Source of the DNA: Dyadobacter sp. CY312
GTDB taxonomy: Bacteria; Bacteroidota; Bacteroidia; Cytophagales; Spirosomataceae
DNA length: 64,000 nt
Direction of reading: 5' to 3'
NCBI RefSeq assembly: GCF_021390535.1
Contig: NZ_JAJUXG010000007.1
Location: 310,001 to 374,000, forward strand
Positions within the stretch are counted from its first letter, which is position 1. The number at the start of each line of letters is the position of its first letter. Both the position numbers and the translations under genes were made by a program. The notes beneath the pieces were generated by a model. The model was not told the DNA's origin. It worked only from the letters and a program-made list of their open reading frames with translations, and did not search any database. This document shows, in pieces, positions 17,178 to 26,804 of this stretch.

Positions 17178-17756
17178 CTATTCTATTCCTGCTTTCAAAA
17201 TTGTTTCATCGACTACGCGCGGATAATGAACATGTTCCAAAACCTGTACTTTGGTGGCTACATCTTCTGGTGAATCAGTAGGGAGTACTTCGCAGGTTGC
17301 CTGGAAAATGATGTTGCCTTCATCGTATCGCTCATTCACAAAATGAATTGTAATTCCTGATTGTGTATCCTTTGCGGTAACTACGGCTTCATGTACAAAA
17401 TGTCCGTACATGCCTTTTCCTCCATGTTTTGGAAGTAGGGCGGGGTGAATGTTAACAATTTTATCAGGATAGCCGTCCACCAGAAACTGAGGGATAAGCA
17501 TCATAAATCCAGCCAGAACAATAAAGTCGATGCCATCATTTTGGAGCAATTGCAGAATGCGTTCTGACTCGTAAAAGGTTTTTCTATCAAAAACAACAAC
17601 GGGAATGTGAAGCCTTCTTGACCGCTTTATTACGCCAGCCTCAGGATTATTGGTCAGTATGAGGGAAACTTCCACATCGGTCCTTCCTAAAAAATAATCA
17701 CAGATTTTTTCTGCGTTGGAACCGGAACCTGATGCGAAAATGGCAATTCGTTTCAT
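17178..17756 (-). CDS. purN: Phosphoribosylglycinamide formyltransferase 1
   Basis: Third step of purine synthesis: moves a formyl group from 10-formyl-tetrahydrofolate to GAR. The 192-residue chain has the phosphate-binding start FASGSGSN at 7-14, and the catalytic triad Asn102, His104 (VNIHPALLP) and Asp145 (NERYDEGNII), matching the E. coli enzyme. HGGKGMYG after the catalytic His is the Bacteroidota version of the usual F-x-G loop. It heads a minus-strand run (purN, EamA transporter, J-domain protein, permease) with small gaps. No other pur gene is close. Confidence 0.96.
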   Translation of the reverse strand: MKRIAIFASGSGSNAEKICDYFLGRTDVEVSLILTNNPEAGVIKRSRRLHIPVVVFDRKTFYESERILQLLQNDGIDFIVLAGFMMLIPQFLVDGYPDKIVNIHPALLPKHGGKGMYGHFVHEAVVTAKDTQSGITIHFVNERYDEGNIIFQATCEVLPTDSPEDVATKVQVLEHVHYPRVVDETILKAGIE

Positions 17757-17814
17757 TTAATAAAGAATAGATTGGGAAAATGTTGATCAGCTTTTGGCAA
17801 AGCTATAAAAAAGA

Positions 17815-17841
17815 ACGGCTTCCGAAGGTATCAGAAGCCGT
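17815..17841 (-). terminator. Terminator of the DUF3108-like gene
   Basis: ACGGCTTC at 17815-17822 pairs with GAAGCCGT at 17834-17841; on the minus strand the stem is followed by TTCTTTTTT. It lies 34 bp after the stop at 17875 and separates that gene from purN. Confidence 0.8.
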
Positions 17842-17874
17842 CAATTGAGTGATTTTGGAAAGGAAAGTGTACTG

Positions 17875-18570
17875 TCAGTATATTTTTGAGAGAACGGTAG
17901 TGCCCATCAACTTACCCTTTCTGTAACTTTCTGTTTTTAAATCCCACAACACGCCGTCGGCACGGTAGGAGACAGCCTGCATATCAAACTTGATCTTCAT
18001 ACCCATCTGAGTCTCCATGGTCATGTCTGAGGTTACTTTGTAAGCGTCGAAAGTTCCTGCCGGGATCGTAAGTTTTTCCTGGCTTTCCACTTTTCTGTTA
18101 AATATCAGCATATTCATCGTCATCGTCAGTGGTCCCGACGAGCCTTCTCCTTTCAGAGATGCATCTTTGAGTTTATCTCCTACCGTTAATTTTGCAGGAT
18201 ATTCAATGTCATCCGAAGTGAATTTCATCTGAAAGCTTTCCAGCGATTTCATCTGCTCCTGGCTCACCAGAGATTTGGTATCAAGTGTGAGTACGTTGCC
18301 CTTGCAACGCATTTTGTAGGTGTTTTTTAACTCAGATTTTCCTTTGCTGCTGAATGATTCGAAGTCAATGGTGTAGACCACATAACCGCCTTCATTACTG
18401 ACATCGGATATTTTGTATGTCATCTTACCGATAAGTTTTCCTTTACCGTCGAAGCTGTCCATTTCAAATCCGTTGCCCGATTTGAGTTTGAAACCCATGC
18501 AATCCTGGGCTTGTGCCGTGCATATTGCCACTATAGTGAAGAGCACGGCGGAAAGTATAGTTCGTATCAT
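17875..18570 (-). CDS. Secreted DUF3108/TapB-like protein
   Basis: 231 residues with a signal peptide (MIRTILSAVLFTIVAICTAQAQ) and a mature beta-rich chain with the pattern KLTIPAGTFDAYKV near residue 180 and a final strand pair ending in V-L-S-K-I-Y. The P-A-G-x-F-x-x-x-K motif is what I know from DUF3108/TapB-like periplasmic or envelope proteins, whose function is not established. The frame is open 34 codons further upstream, but that extension is polar and would bury the signal, so the ATG at 18570 is the better start. It lies 92 bp behind the UbiA gene on the same strand and ends in its own terminator. Confidence 0.7.
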   Translation of the reverse strand: MIRTILSAVLFTIVAICTAQAQDCMGFKLKSGNGFEMDSFDGKGKLIGKMTYKISDVSNEGGYVVYTIDFESFSSKGKSELKNTYKMRCKGNVLTLDTKSLVSQEQMKSLESFQMKFTSDDIEYPAKLTVGDKLKDASLKGEGSSGPLTMTMNMLIFNRKVESQEKLTIPAGTFDAYKVTSDMTMETQMGMKIKFDMQAVSYRADGVLWDLKTESYRKGKLMGTTVLSKIY

Positions 18571-18662
18571 TTTAGCAGGTTTAAAATTAGTTGAATGTAA
18601 ATATAGAAGCTTTAAAGAATGGGATTTGCCGGGACGAATGTGATTTGATTTAACGGCAGATT

Positions 18663-19544
18663 TTATGCCCAAAGCATCGTTAGTAAACCAAAGAGCATAA
18701 TGATTTTACACAATGTGCTGATTTCCTTAAATTCTCTTCTGGTATCGGATTTGGCTAGTTTGAAAACCAGATAGCCGATTGGAATCAGAAGCAATAGAAA
18801 CAGCCAAATCAGGACCGGATTATTGAGCACCTTCGCCATAAGAAACAGCGTCAGTACAAAAATCGAAATCACGGCATAAAGAAAAGTTTTAGTTTGCCTT
18901 ATACCCCATACGATCGGCAATGTACGACAGCCGTGTGCTGCATCGCCCTTAATATCCTCCATATCTTTCACAACTTCTCTGATGAGAGAAATGAAGAAGG
19001 AGAAAACCGCATAAATGAAGACCAGGTGGCGGTTTTCGGGAAAGTGGACTGTTAGAATTAAAAGCGAAAAACCAGTGAGTAGTGATACAATGAAATTTCC
19101 TATAAAGGCTTTTCGCTTAAACCTTTCAGAATAAAACCACAACAAGGTGATGGAAAACACATTTACCAGAAAAACCCACGGGCTTACCAGCAGTCCGAGT
19201 AAGGCTCCGACAACGTTTAGTACCTGATGTGCACCCATTGCCCAGCGCCTTTTGAGGTATCGCCCGACCACAACCCGTTCAGGTTTATTGACGATATCGA
19301 TCTTGATGTCGAAATAATCGTTGATGATGTAACCTGCCGCCGCAATACAAACAGTGGAAAGGGAAAGAAAAAACATATCCGGATCGGCAATGATCTGCTT
19401 CCAGTCCTGTCTGGGTCCAATTAAAAGAATGCGTGTAAAATACTGTGTTAAAGCCACAATGACCAGATTGGTCATGCGAACCAGACGGACACTTCCTGCG
19501 ACATAATCCCGGATGGTTATTTTTGGGCGTGCAGACACATTCAT
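18663..19544 (-). CDS. UbiA family prenyltransferase (geranylgeranylglycerol-phosphate geranylgeranyltransferase-like)
   Basis: 293 residues, eight to nine membrane helices, with both Mg-binding Asp-rich motifs of the UbiA family: NDYFDIKID at 75-83 and DMEDIKGD at 194-201. The enzyme condenses a polyprenyl diphosphate with an acceptor in the membrane. Bacteroidota copies with this NDYFDIKxD start are commonly named geranylgeranylglycerol-phosphate geranylgeranyltransferase, but the true acceptor in these bacteria is unclear and menaquinone-type or other lipid roles are not excluded. It ends close to the secreted DUF3108-like gene, in the same direction. Start ATG at 19544 gives a short soluble lead before the first helix. 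Confidence 0.87.
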   Translation of the reverse strand: MNVSARPKITIRDYVAGSVRLVRMTNLVIVALTQYFTRILLIGPRQDWKQIIADPDMFFLSLSTVCIAAAGYIINDYFDIKIDIVNKPERVVVGRYLKRRWAMGAHQVLNVVGALLGLLVSPWVFLVNVFSITLLWFYSERFKRKAFIGNFIVSLLTGFSLLILTVHFPENRHLVFIYAVFSFFISLIREVVKDMEDIKGDAAHGCRTLPIVWGIRQTKTFLYAVISIFVLTLFLMAKVLNNPVLIWLFLLLLIPIGYLVFKLAKSDTRREFKEISTLCKIIMLFGLLTMLWA

Positions 19545-19728
19545 TGCAATTAGATAGAAGAATTAGATTGAGACATTAAAATTATTCATTTTACCGCAGT
19601 ATTGACAATAATTCACATCTTTCTCCCAATGTTTGAGATAAAATGAATCCATTTTGTGTTAATCGAATGTCATCAGTGAAAAGTTTCGGCACCAACCGAT
19701 CTTTTTCAAACATTTCACCACGATTAGA

Positions 19729-20874
19729 ATGAGAATTATGAAAATTGGTATTGTATGTTATCCTACTTTTGGCGGCAGCGGAGTGGTGGCTACCGAACTC
19801 GGTAAAGCGCTCGCTAAAGTAGGTCATCAGGTTCATTTTATTACATATGCACAGCCACAGAGGCTGGATTTTTTCAACGAAAATCTTTACTATCACGAAG
19901 TAAATATACCTACCTATCCGCTGTTTCAGCATCCGCCTTACGAATCGGCGTTGTCGAGTCATATGGTTCAGGTTGTTGAAAGTGCGAAGCTTGATTTGCT
20001 TCATGTTCATTATGCCATTCCACATGCCTCCTCTGCATATTTAGCCAAACAAATATTGGCGCAGCAGGGTATTCACATTCCGGTGATTACTACGCTTCAC
20101 GGAACCGACATCACGCTTGTTGGTAAAGATCCGTCTTATGAACCGGTGGTTACGTTTAGTATCAATCAGTCGGATGGTGTTACCGCAGTTTCTGAATCAC
20201 TGAAAAGTGATACCTACAAGCATTTTAATATTACAAAAGATATTGAGGTTATTCCGAACTTCATTGATCTGAGCCGGTTCAACCGTCAGAAAAAGGACCA
20301 TTTTAAACTGGCCATTTGTCCTAATGATGAAAAGCTGGTGGTGCACACTTCCAATTTCCGTAAGGTAAAACGCATTGAGGATGTGATCATGATTTTTAGC
20401 AAACTCCGCAAACTGCTTCCAAGTAAACTACTGCTTGTAGGCGATGGTCCCGATCGTGTGTTGATAGAAAGGATGTGTAAGGATCTTGGAATGCTTGCAG
20501 ATGTTCGGTTCCTGGGTAAACTGGATGCCATTGAGGAAGTGCTTTCTGTGGCAGATCTTTTCCTGATGCCGTCGGAATCGGAAAGTTTTGGATTGGCGGC
20601 ACTTGAAGCCATGGCTTGCGAGGTGCCTTGCATTACTTCAAATGCTGGTGGGTTACCTGAGCTTAATGTCCAGGGAGTAACCGGATTTTTGAGTGATGTA
20701 GGAGATGTGGATGACATGGTTAAAAATGCAGCCTTTGTTCTTCAGGATGATAATTTGCCAACATTTAAAGCAAACGCGCTTGCCCGTGCGAAAGAATTTG
20801 AACTTGCAAAGATTTTACCGCATTATGAAGCTTACTACGAACGTGTTCTGGAAAACTCCAAGGCTGTGATTTAG
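19729..20874 (+). CDS. bshA: N-acetyl-alpha-D-glucosaminyl L-malate synthase (bacillithiol synthesis)
   Basis: Family 4 glycosyltransferase that joins GlcNAc from UDP-GlcNAc to L-malate, the first step to bacillithiol. The 381-residue chain starts with the signature KIGIVCYPTFGGSGVVATELG, keeps HGTDITLVG in the middle, and has the E-x7-E nucleotide-sugar motif in SESESFGLAALEAMA. Length and all landmarks fit BshA closely. Two starts are possible, ATG at 19729 and ATG at 19738; the known proteins have a few residues before K-I-G-I, so both are acceptable. bshB and bshC are not in the window. Type II NADH dehydrogenase follows after 49 bp and may be co-transcribed. Confidence 0.93.
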   Translation: MRIMKIGIVCYPTFGGSGVVATELGKALAKVGHQVHFITYAQPQRLDFFNENLYYHEVNIPTYPLFQHPPYESALSSHMVQVVESAKLDLLHVHYAIPHASSAYLAKQILAQQGIHIPVITTLHGTDITLVGKDPSYEPVVTFSINQSDGVTAVSESLKSDTYKHFNITKDIEVIPNFIDLSRFNRQKKDHFKLAICPNDEKLVVHTSNFRKVKRIEDVIMIFSKLRKLLPSKLLLVGDGPDRVLIERMCKDLGMLADVRFLGKLDAIEEVLSVADLFLMPSESESFGLAALEAMACEVPCITSNAGGLPELNVQGVTGFLSDVGDVDDMVKNAAFVLQDDNLPTFKANALARAKEFELAKILPHYEAYYERVLENSKAVI

Positions 20875-20923
20875 TGCCGGGTACGGTATTTTTATCAGTT
20901 CTCGTTCAATAATTTAATGAGAT

Positions 20924-22246
20924 ATGCTACCGAATATTCCAGATACAAATTTTAAAAGGGTGGTAATTGTTGGCGCAGGTTTTGGTGGTTTGGCACTGGC
21001 CCGCGAAATAGCCAAACGGGACGATTTACAGGTCGTTTTGATAGATCGTAATAATTATCATCAGTTTCAGCCGCTATTTTATCAGGTAGCCATGGCTGGT
21101 CTCGAACCAAGTTCGATATCGTTTCCGCTGCGCAAGGTTTTTCAGTCAAAAAAGAATGTACATATTCGTATCACAGAAGTTCATGGTGTGAATCCTGATC
21201 GCAAGTCTGTTGATACGGATCTGGGAGAAATTACCTACGATTATTTAGTGATCGCCACTGGTGCAAGTACCAATTATTTCGGAATGAAAGAAATTGAGGA
21301 GCGCGCCATACCAATGAAAACGGTTTCGGAGGCGCTTGCTTTGAGAAATCGTATTTTGCAGAATTTTGAAGATGCCTTATCCGTCGATTCCGATGATCAG
21401 CGGGAGGGGCTCATGAGTGTGGTGGTTGTTGGAGGAGGACCAACCGGCGTGGAATTGTCGGGTACGCTGGCTGAAATGCGTTCATTCATCCTGCCAAAAG
21501 ATTATCCTGAACTTGATTTTTCAGGTATGCAAATCCACTTGCTGGAAGGTTCAGACAAGGTTCTGGGCGCTATGTCGGCGGAATCTGCAACGAAGTCCAA
21601 AAAGTATCTCGAAGAAATGGGCGTTATCGTGCATACCGGTCAGGTCGTTACAGGATTTGACGGAAAATATGTTACGACCAAACAGGGATTAAAACTCCGA
21701 GCTGATAATCTTGTATGGGCTGCTGGTATTAAAGCCAATCCGCTCAATGGATTAAATCCTGAGGTCATTGTCAGAGGCGGACGTATAAAAGTGGACCAGT
21801 ATAACCGTGTTGAGGGATACGACAATGTATTCGCTTTGGGCGATGTAGCCACCATGAGCGAAGGCAAATGGGAGAACGGGCATCCGCAACTTGCACAGCC
21901 AGCCATGCAGCAGGGCAAAGCACTTGCACGCAATGTATGGAGGGTGATGGATGGTAAAAAAGCCATTCCATTTGCTTACAAAGATCTGGGCTCCATGGCG
22001 ACTGTCGGTAGAAACCGTGCCGTGGTGGATCTCCCTTTCTGGAAATTTCAGGGATTTTTTGCGTGGCTTACCTGGATGTTTGTTCATTTAATGTCCATTG
22101 TTGGAGTTAAAAACCGGGTACTTACGTTGATTAACTGGGTGTGGAGTTACATTACCTATGATCAGTCGTTGCGTCTTATTTTGAGACCTAAGACCGTTGC
22201 AACGATAGCAGACAAGGAAGAAAAAAACACTGAAGTTGTGCAGTGA
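20924..22246 (+). CDS. ndh: Type II NADH:quinone oxidoreductase
   Basis: 440-residue single-chain FAD enzyme that passes electrons from NADH to the quinone pool without pumping protons. The FAD fold starts VVIVGAGFGG (about 13-22), the NADH fold has VVVVGGGPTGVELSG (about 163-177), the ALGDVA motif binds the flavin, and the quinone-site motif AQPAMQQG is intact. The C-terminal third has a hydrophobic amphipathic part (WLTWMFVHLMSIVGV) that attaches the protein to the inner membrane. bshA lies just upstream and a DUF4834 gene downstream. Functional call is firm. Confidence 0.93.
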   Translation: MLPNIPDTNFKRVVIVGAGFGGLALAREIAKRDDLQVVLIDRNNYHQFQPLFYQVAMAGLEPSSISFPLRKVFQSKKNVHIRITEVHGVNPDRKSVDTDLGEITYDYLVIATGASTNYFGMKEIEERAIPMKTVSEALALRNRILQNFEDALSVDSDDQREGLMSVVVVGGGPTGVELSGTLAEMRSFILPKDYPELDFSGMQIHLLEGSDKVLGAMSAESATKSKKYLEEMGVIVHTGQVVTGFDGKYVTTKQGLKLRADNLVWAAGIKANPLNGLNPEVIVRGGRIKVDQYNRVEGYDNVFALGDVATMSEGKWENGHPQLAQPAMQQGKALARNVWRVMDGKKAIPFAYKDLGSMATVGRNRAVVDLPFWKFQGFFAWLTWMFVHLMSIVGVKNRVLTLINWVWSYITYDQSLRLILRPKTVATIADKEEKNTEVVQ

Positions 22247-22395
22247 TGTGTATAAAGCTTACAGGAATGTGTTTCATACAAACCTGATTCGTGCCGTTCA
22301 ACTTTAAATTGGGTCTTTCAACAGGTTTTCTATATATTCGTGTGCTAATTAGTGCGAGGTTTACGTTATTAAAAGCAGTAATAAACCGTTGAAAG

Positions 22396-22638
22396 ATGAA
22401 GATAATATTCAATATTCTGATCATATTTTTGCTCCTGATCGCATTCGTGCCTTTTTTCAGGAGATTCATATTTCATTTACTCGTAGGTCGTAAGCTTGTG
22501 AAGGAGCAAGAAAGACAATACAAAGCTCAGCAGCAACGTGCACGCCAAACAGGCGTCCGTGTTGATAACGTTCCTCCGGATATTAACCAGTCGAGATTTA
22601 AAGGCGGAGAGTACGTCGATTATGAAGAGGTGAAGTAA
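22396..22638 (+). CDS. DUF4834 family small membrane-anchored protein
   Basis: 80 residues: one N-terminal helix (residues about 3-22), then a basic and Gln-rich stretch (KEQERQYKAQQQRARQ) and a tail with NVPPDINQSRFKGGEYVDYEEV. The tail with G-G-E-Y-V-D-Y-E-E is the mark of DUF4834, a Bacteroidota family of unknown function; it is short, single-pass and likely has its tail in the cytoplasm. It sits 149 bp after ndh on the same strand. A bidirectional terminator follows. Confidence 0.8.
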   Translation: MKIIFNILIIFLLLIAFVPFFRRFIFHLLVGRKLVKEQERQYKAQQQRARQTGVRVDNVPPDINQSRFKGGEYVDYEEVK

Positions 22639-22714
22639 GGCTTTAAGGAATCAAGAAGTAGAATTTGAGAAGTTAAGTAGTTAGAGGAAGTTAGGGTCTG
22701 ACTTCAAAAAACAG

Positions 22715-22746
22715 AAAACCGGGTTTCTTTGGATTCCCGGTTTTTT
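22715..22746. terminator. Bidirectional terminator between DUF4834 and the MFS gene
   Basis: AAAACCGGG at 22715-22723 pairs with CCCGGTTTT at 22736-22744, with a T run on both strands. It serves the plus-strand ndh/DUF4834 side and the converging minus-strand transporter gene. Confidence 0.82.
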
Positions 22747-22776
22747 GTTTTTGGTGTCAGATGAAAAATAAGGACA

Positions 22777-24306
22777 CTACTCGTCGTCCACATCGTGTAC
22801 TCTGAGTGATAGTAATCCGGCGATGATCATGGCAACACCGCCAATGAGAAGTGCGTAGATGGATTCCCCTGCAAAAAATGACTTAATGAGAAAACCAAGA
22901 AGTGCTGCTGCTACGATTTGGGGTATGACAATAAAGAAATTGAACAGCCCCATAAAATACCCCATTTTCTCCGCCGGCAATGAACCTGCAAGCATGGCGT
23001 AGGGAACAGACAGAATAGACGCCCAGGCAATTCCGACCCCAACCATGGACAACATCAAATATTTGGCATCGGGCAGTATGTAAACCGACAACAATGCAAT
23101 TCCACCCGCAATGAGGCATATCATGTGTGTAAATCTGCGGTTTGTTTTTCTTGCAACTACCGGGATTAAAAAAGCGACCAGCGCCGAAATTCCATTGTAA
23201 ACACCCATACACAGACCCACCCAATCTGCGCCGTCATTGTAGAGTTTACTTGTGGTGTCAGATGTTCCATACAGATGGCTTGTTACAGCAGAAGTCATAT
23301 AAATCCACATTGAGAAGAGCGCAAACCAGGAAAAGAACTGCACAACAGCCAATTGTTTCATGGTAACGGGCATATTTTGAAGATCGCTCATGATTGTTAC
23401 GTATGGAGAAGTCCCGCTTTTAGCAGCAATACCAGCGCCGATAAACAATACGCCTGCTATCAACACACCGACTGAAAAAATATATAATTCTTTGTTTAAG
23501 TCCTGGGCTACGAACCAGCCAGAAAGAACCAGACCGACCACTGAGAGGATTACTCCCTGACGAATCATTTTTTGTCTATCTGTTTCGGAAACGTTGTGAA
23601 CTTCTATCCCGCTATCATCATGGGCATTCGAAAATGCTTTGAGTTGCTCAGGCGAATACTCTTTTGATTTCGCAACAGTCCATATCACGGCGATTAGAAA
23701 TACAAAACCGCCCAGGTAAAAAGACCACTTAACAGCATCCGGAACAAGTCCCGGTGCAGCCTGATTGGAAATATCAAACCAGTTGGTAAAGATGTAGGGC
23801 AGGGATGAGGCCACAATCGCTCCAATTCCTATAAAAAAGCTTTGCATGGCAAAACCCGATGTGCGTTGCCTTGAAGGTAGATTATCTCCCACAAATGCAC
23901 GGAAGGGTTCCATAGTCACATTGATAGAAGCATCCAGCATCCACAACATTCCTGCCGCAAACCACAGCGATGGAGAGTTGGGCATGATAAGTAGAGACAA
24001 AGATGCTACAATGGCTCCGGCCAGAAAGTAAGGTCTTCTTCGCCCGAGTCTGGTCCAGGTTCTGTCGCTGAAATAACCAATAATTGGCTGGATGATCAGG
24101 CCGGTAAGCGGTGCAGCAACCCACAAGATGGGAATGTCATCGACATTGGCTCCCAATGTTTCAAAAATGCGGCTTACGTTGGCATTTTGTAGCGCAAAGC
24201 CAAATTGTATTCCCAGAAAACCAAAACTCATATTCCATATATCCCAGAATGAAAGATTCGGTTTTTTGTCCGAAAGAGTTGATGCGGGAGGGGATGTTGA
24301 TGCCAT
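22777..24306 (-). CDS. MFS transporter, SLC45/sucrose-transporter-like
   Basis: 509 residues with twelve helices. The first half has the MFS loop motif in the form GYFSDRTWTRLGRRRPYF, close to that of SLC45-type and plant sucrose carriers, and the N-terminal region FGFLGIQFGFALQNANVSRI is typical of the bacterial maltose/sucrose group of that branch. Expected role: proton-coupled uptake of a di- or oligosaccharide over the inner membrane. A long soluble part between helices 6 and 7 (about residues 205-245) is normal. No sugar hydrolase or SusCD pair is next to it, so the sugar cannot be named. Single-gene unit. Confidence 0.87.
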   Translation of the reverse strand: MASTSPPASTLSDKKPNLSFWDIWNMSFGFLGIQFGFALQNANVSRIFETLGANVDDIPILWVAAPLTGLIIQPIIGYFSDRTWTRLGRRRPYFLAGAIVASLSLLIMPNSPSLWFAAGMLWMLDASINVTMEPFRAFVGDNLPSRQRTSGFAMQSFFIGIGAIVASSLPYIFTNWFDISNQAAPGLVPDAVKWSFYLGGFVFLIAVIWTVAKSKEYSPEQLKAFSNAHDDSGIEVHNVSETDRQKMIRQGVILSVVGLVLSGWFVAQDLNKELYIFSVGVLIAGVLFIGAGIAAKSGTSPYVTIMSDLQNMPVTMKQLAVVQFFSWFALFSMWIYMTSAVTSHLYGTSDTTSKLYNDGADWVGLCMGVYNGISALVAFLIPVVARKTNRRFTHMICLIAGGIALLSVYILPDAKYLMLSMVGVGIAWASILSVPYAMLAGSLPAEKMGYFMGLFNFFIVIPQIVAAALLGFLIKSFFAGESIYALLIGGVAMIIAGLLSLRVHDVDDE

Positions 24307-24423
24307 CGTAAATCTTCGTGTTTGTCAATTTCTTATCAATTCACAAATATGATGGTTTTGGTGTGTAAATTTAACTTTTAGAAGTTTATTTGATAATAAT
24401 CGAATGAGCGCTGTTCCGGGATT

Positions 24424-24882
24424 TTAACGATCCGGAACCAGATTTTTGTCCGAATCCAGCCGATAAAGATCAAATCCTTCGTCCCAATAATCCTTCACAA
24501 CTTCACGCAGTTGGAGGTTAAATTTCTGATAGAATTTATAAACAAGCTGTGAAGTTCTTACTGAAATGATTTCAACAGGTTCGATCTTCTTGATTTGAGC
24601 TATCCGGAAAAATGTGAGCGCGGTTCCCACTCCTTTTCCATGTGCATCGGGGTGAACAATATCCCAGGATAGCGCAGCGGTCTTTTGGTCGGTCGAAATA
24701 TTGAACCCTGCGCAACCGAGTAAAGTGTCATTTTCTTCCGCGACAAAATAATTGCCGGCGTGGCAGTCAAGATAATATTCTAAATCCTTTTCCTCATTGG
24801 GTGAAAAATAGGCAGGTGTATTGAGGCGCAGTAAATCAATGATCGCAGTTCTGTCGCCTTCCCGATGTTTTCGTATCAGCAT
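24424..24882 (-). CDS. GNAT family N-acetyltransferase
   Basis: 152 residues with a GNAT fold: acetyl-CoA-binding motif A in the form VHPDAHGKGVGTAL (about 77-90), and motif B around VRTSQLVYKFYQKFN. It transfers acetyl from acetyl-CoA to an amine; target unknown. It is 19 bp downstream of the racemase gene on the same strand, so the two are one operon; a common substrate such as an amino acid is possible but unproved. Confidence 0.87.
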   Translation of the reverse strand: MLIRKHREGDRTAIIDLLRLNTPAYFSPNEEKDLEYYLDCHAGNYFVAEENDTLLGCAGFNISTDQKTAALSWDIVHPDAHGKGVGTALTFFRIAQIKKIEPVEIISVRTSQLVYKFYQKFNLQLREVVKDYWDEGFDLYRLDSDKNLVPDR

Positions 24883-24901
24883 TTCAGTAGGTTTTAATCA
24901 A

Positions 24902-25600
24902 TTAATAGTTGGCCAGCATAAAATCAACCGCCGATGCAGCATGGATTGCAGTGGTGTCGAAAACCGGACCCGCCACATCATTTGAACTGATCAGCATAGG
25001 TATTTCTGTGCAACCCAATACAATTCCCTGAGCTCCGTCTTCTACCAGTTGGGTGATAATGGATAAATAACTTTGTTTGGTCTCCGGATTAATAATTCCT
25101 TTCCCGAGTTCTTCTTTAAGTGTTTGCTGAATGTAATCTCTGGTTTCCGACCTTGCCGGAACTAATGTTTTTATTCCGGACTGCGCAAGTCTGTCTTTAT
25201 AAAAGTCCATCTCCATGGTGAACTTAGTACCAAGCAGCCCGATCTGGTTTAGTCCCGACCTGGATATTTCTGCGGCTAAGGCATCCACAATATGAATGAT
25301 GGGTAAACCAATATTTTGTTGTAGCTGGTCGGCAACCGCATGGGCTGTATTGGCACATAAAAGAATGCCCTCTGCTCCGCTTTTTTCCAAACTGATACAG
25401 GCTTGATACAGCAATTGATAGGTTGCGTCCCAGTTTCCAGACGTATTGTTTGTGACAAAATCATTAAAATTGACAGAATAAATAATGCATTCCGCAAAAT
25501 TGATTCCGCCGAATTGATTATTCACACCTTCATTGATAAGTCGGTAATAATCAATTGTAGATGTCCAGCTGATTCCACCTACCAGTCCAATTTTTTTCAT
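24902..25600 (-). CDS. Aspartate/glutamate racemase family protein
   Basis: 232-residue cofactor-free amino acid racemase. Both catalytic Cys motifs are present: LLCANTAHAVAD (first thiol) and GIVLGCTEIPML (second thiol), and the N-terminal GLVGGISWTSTIDYYR is the usual start of this YgeA/aspartate-racemase branch, clearly different from MurI. It probably makes a D-amino acid for the cell wall or as a scavenged nutrient; whether aspartate, glutamate or a broad range is used is unclear. First gene of a pair with the GNAT downstream. Confidence 0.9.
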   Translation of the reverse strand: MKKIGLVGGISWTSTIDYYRLINEGVNNQFGGINFAECIIYSVNFNDFVTNNTSGNWDATYQLLYQACISLEKSGAEGILLCANTAHAVADQLQQNIGLPIIHIVDALAAEISRSGLNQIGLLGTKFTMEMDFYKDRLAQSGIKTLVPARSETRDYIQQTLKEELGKGIINPETKQSYLSIITQLVEDGAQGIVLGCTEIPMLISSNDVAGPVFDTTAIHAASAVDFMLANY

Positions 25601-25802
25601 TGAATACGTTATTTTTTGTATTTTTTAATTTGTTTAAAGTTCAGGTTGCAGTAGATGAAACGACCGGAAAGTGTTCCAATTTAGATATAAAAGCGCTGTT
25701 TTTTGAACTTCATCACGTTTGAATTTTAATTTGGAGATAGTATAAAACGACCAGATTTTCGTTTTTCAGTAAATCTTACAATTTCTAAACCTTTAAGCTG
25801 AC

Positions 25803-26753
25803 GTGAAATTAAATCCGAAAAGTATCTCTTTTGCAGGAAAAACAGCCATCATGTTTCTTGCATGTATACTGAGTATTACAAACTGTTTCGCCCGTGAAAA
25901 CAGTACAACAGGTGATTCCCTTAGACTATTTTTAATTGGAAACAGTTTCTCTCAAAATGCTACACGTTATTTGCCTAAGCTTGCCGAAAAGGGCGGACAT
26001 CGTTTAAAAATCGGGAGAGCGGAGCTGGGTGGCTGCTCCTTACAACGTCATTGGGAAATTGCCGAGGCTGCTGAAAAGGATCCTGAGGACAAAAAAGGGA
26101 AAGCCTATAATGGTAAATCATTAAGGGAATTATTGTCACAGGGAAAGTGGGATGTCGTTACAATACAGCAGAATTCGATGAATTCCGGCGATGTGACGAC
26201 TTATCAGCCGTACGCAAAAAAGCTGTATGATCTGGTAAAATCCATTCAGCCCAATGCTAAAATTATCATGCAGCAAACCTGGGCGTATAGAACAGATGCC
26301 AAAAAATTTACGCAAGTTGCCGATCAGAAGTTTGCAGCTGATGCAAAAGATATGTGGGAGAAATCGCGGGCAGCTTATCATCAGATTGCAAAAGAACTTG
26401 GAATCACGCTGTTTCCCGTCGGTGATGCATTTTGGAAAATAAACTCAGACCCTGAAACTGCTTTCAAACCGGACTCAAACTTCGATTATGAAAACGCAAA
26501 ATATCCTAACCTGCCGGATCAAAAGAATTCATTACACGTAGGATATAAATATGACAATAGCCAAAAACTGGGATTTGATGCCAATCATGCCAATGAAGCG
26601 GGATGTTTTTTGGGGGGACTGGTTTGGTATGGCGTTCTGTTCAGACAATCGCCAGTTAATCTCAAATTCCGACCTGAGCAGGTTTCGCCGGAATTTGATG
26701 CCATTCTGAAAAAAATAGCTGAGGGTGCCGTTAAGCTCGGGAACAGCAAATGA
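25803..26753 (+). CDS. DUF4886 domain-containing secreted protein (SGNH-like)
   Basis: 316 residues with a signal sequence and a domain that opens with LFLIGNSFSQNATRYLP; the G-N-S-F-S motif is the Ser-block of SGNH-type hydrolases and the later Asp/His appear in GFDANHANEAGC, so a hydrolase role is likely, probably on sugars or glycans. This is the DUF4886 family, common near polysaccharide loci in Bacteroidota, but no such locus is adjacent here. The only start in front of the signal is GTG at 25803, giving MKLNPKSISFAGKTAIMFLA; an ATG 16 codons later would leave a very short signal (MFLACILSITNCFA). I favour GTG. Confidence 0.82.
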   Translation: MKLNPKSISFAGKTAIMFLACILSITNCFARENSTTGDSLRLFLIGNSFSQNATRYLPKLAEKGGHRLKIGRAELGGCSLQRHWEIAEAAEKDPEDKKGKAYNGKSLRELLSQGKWDVVTIQQNSMNSGDVTTYQPYAKKLYDLVKSIQPNAKIIMQQTWAYRTDAKKFTQVADQKFAADAKDMWEKSRAAYHQIAKELGITLFPVGDAFWKINSDPETAFKPDSNFDYENAKYPNLPDQKNSLHVGYKYDNSQKLGFDANHANEAGCFLGGLVWYGVLFRQSPVNLKFRPEQVSPEFDAILKKIAEGAVKLGNSK

Positions 26754-26804
26754 ATGAATGACGAAGACCGACACCAACACCGTTTAAACTTACAGGCTTT
26801 TAAA

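Noticed and set aside
19591..20025. 144-codon open frame on the minus strand
   Set aside because: It overlaps the 5' part of bshA in antisense, has no family pattern, and bshA is a clear match in the other strand.
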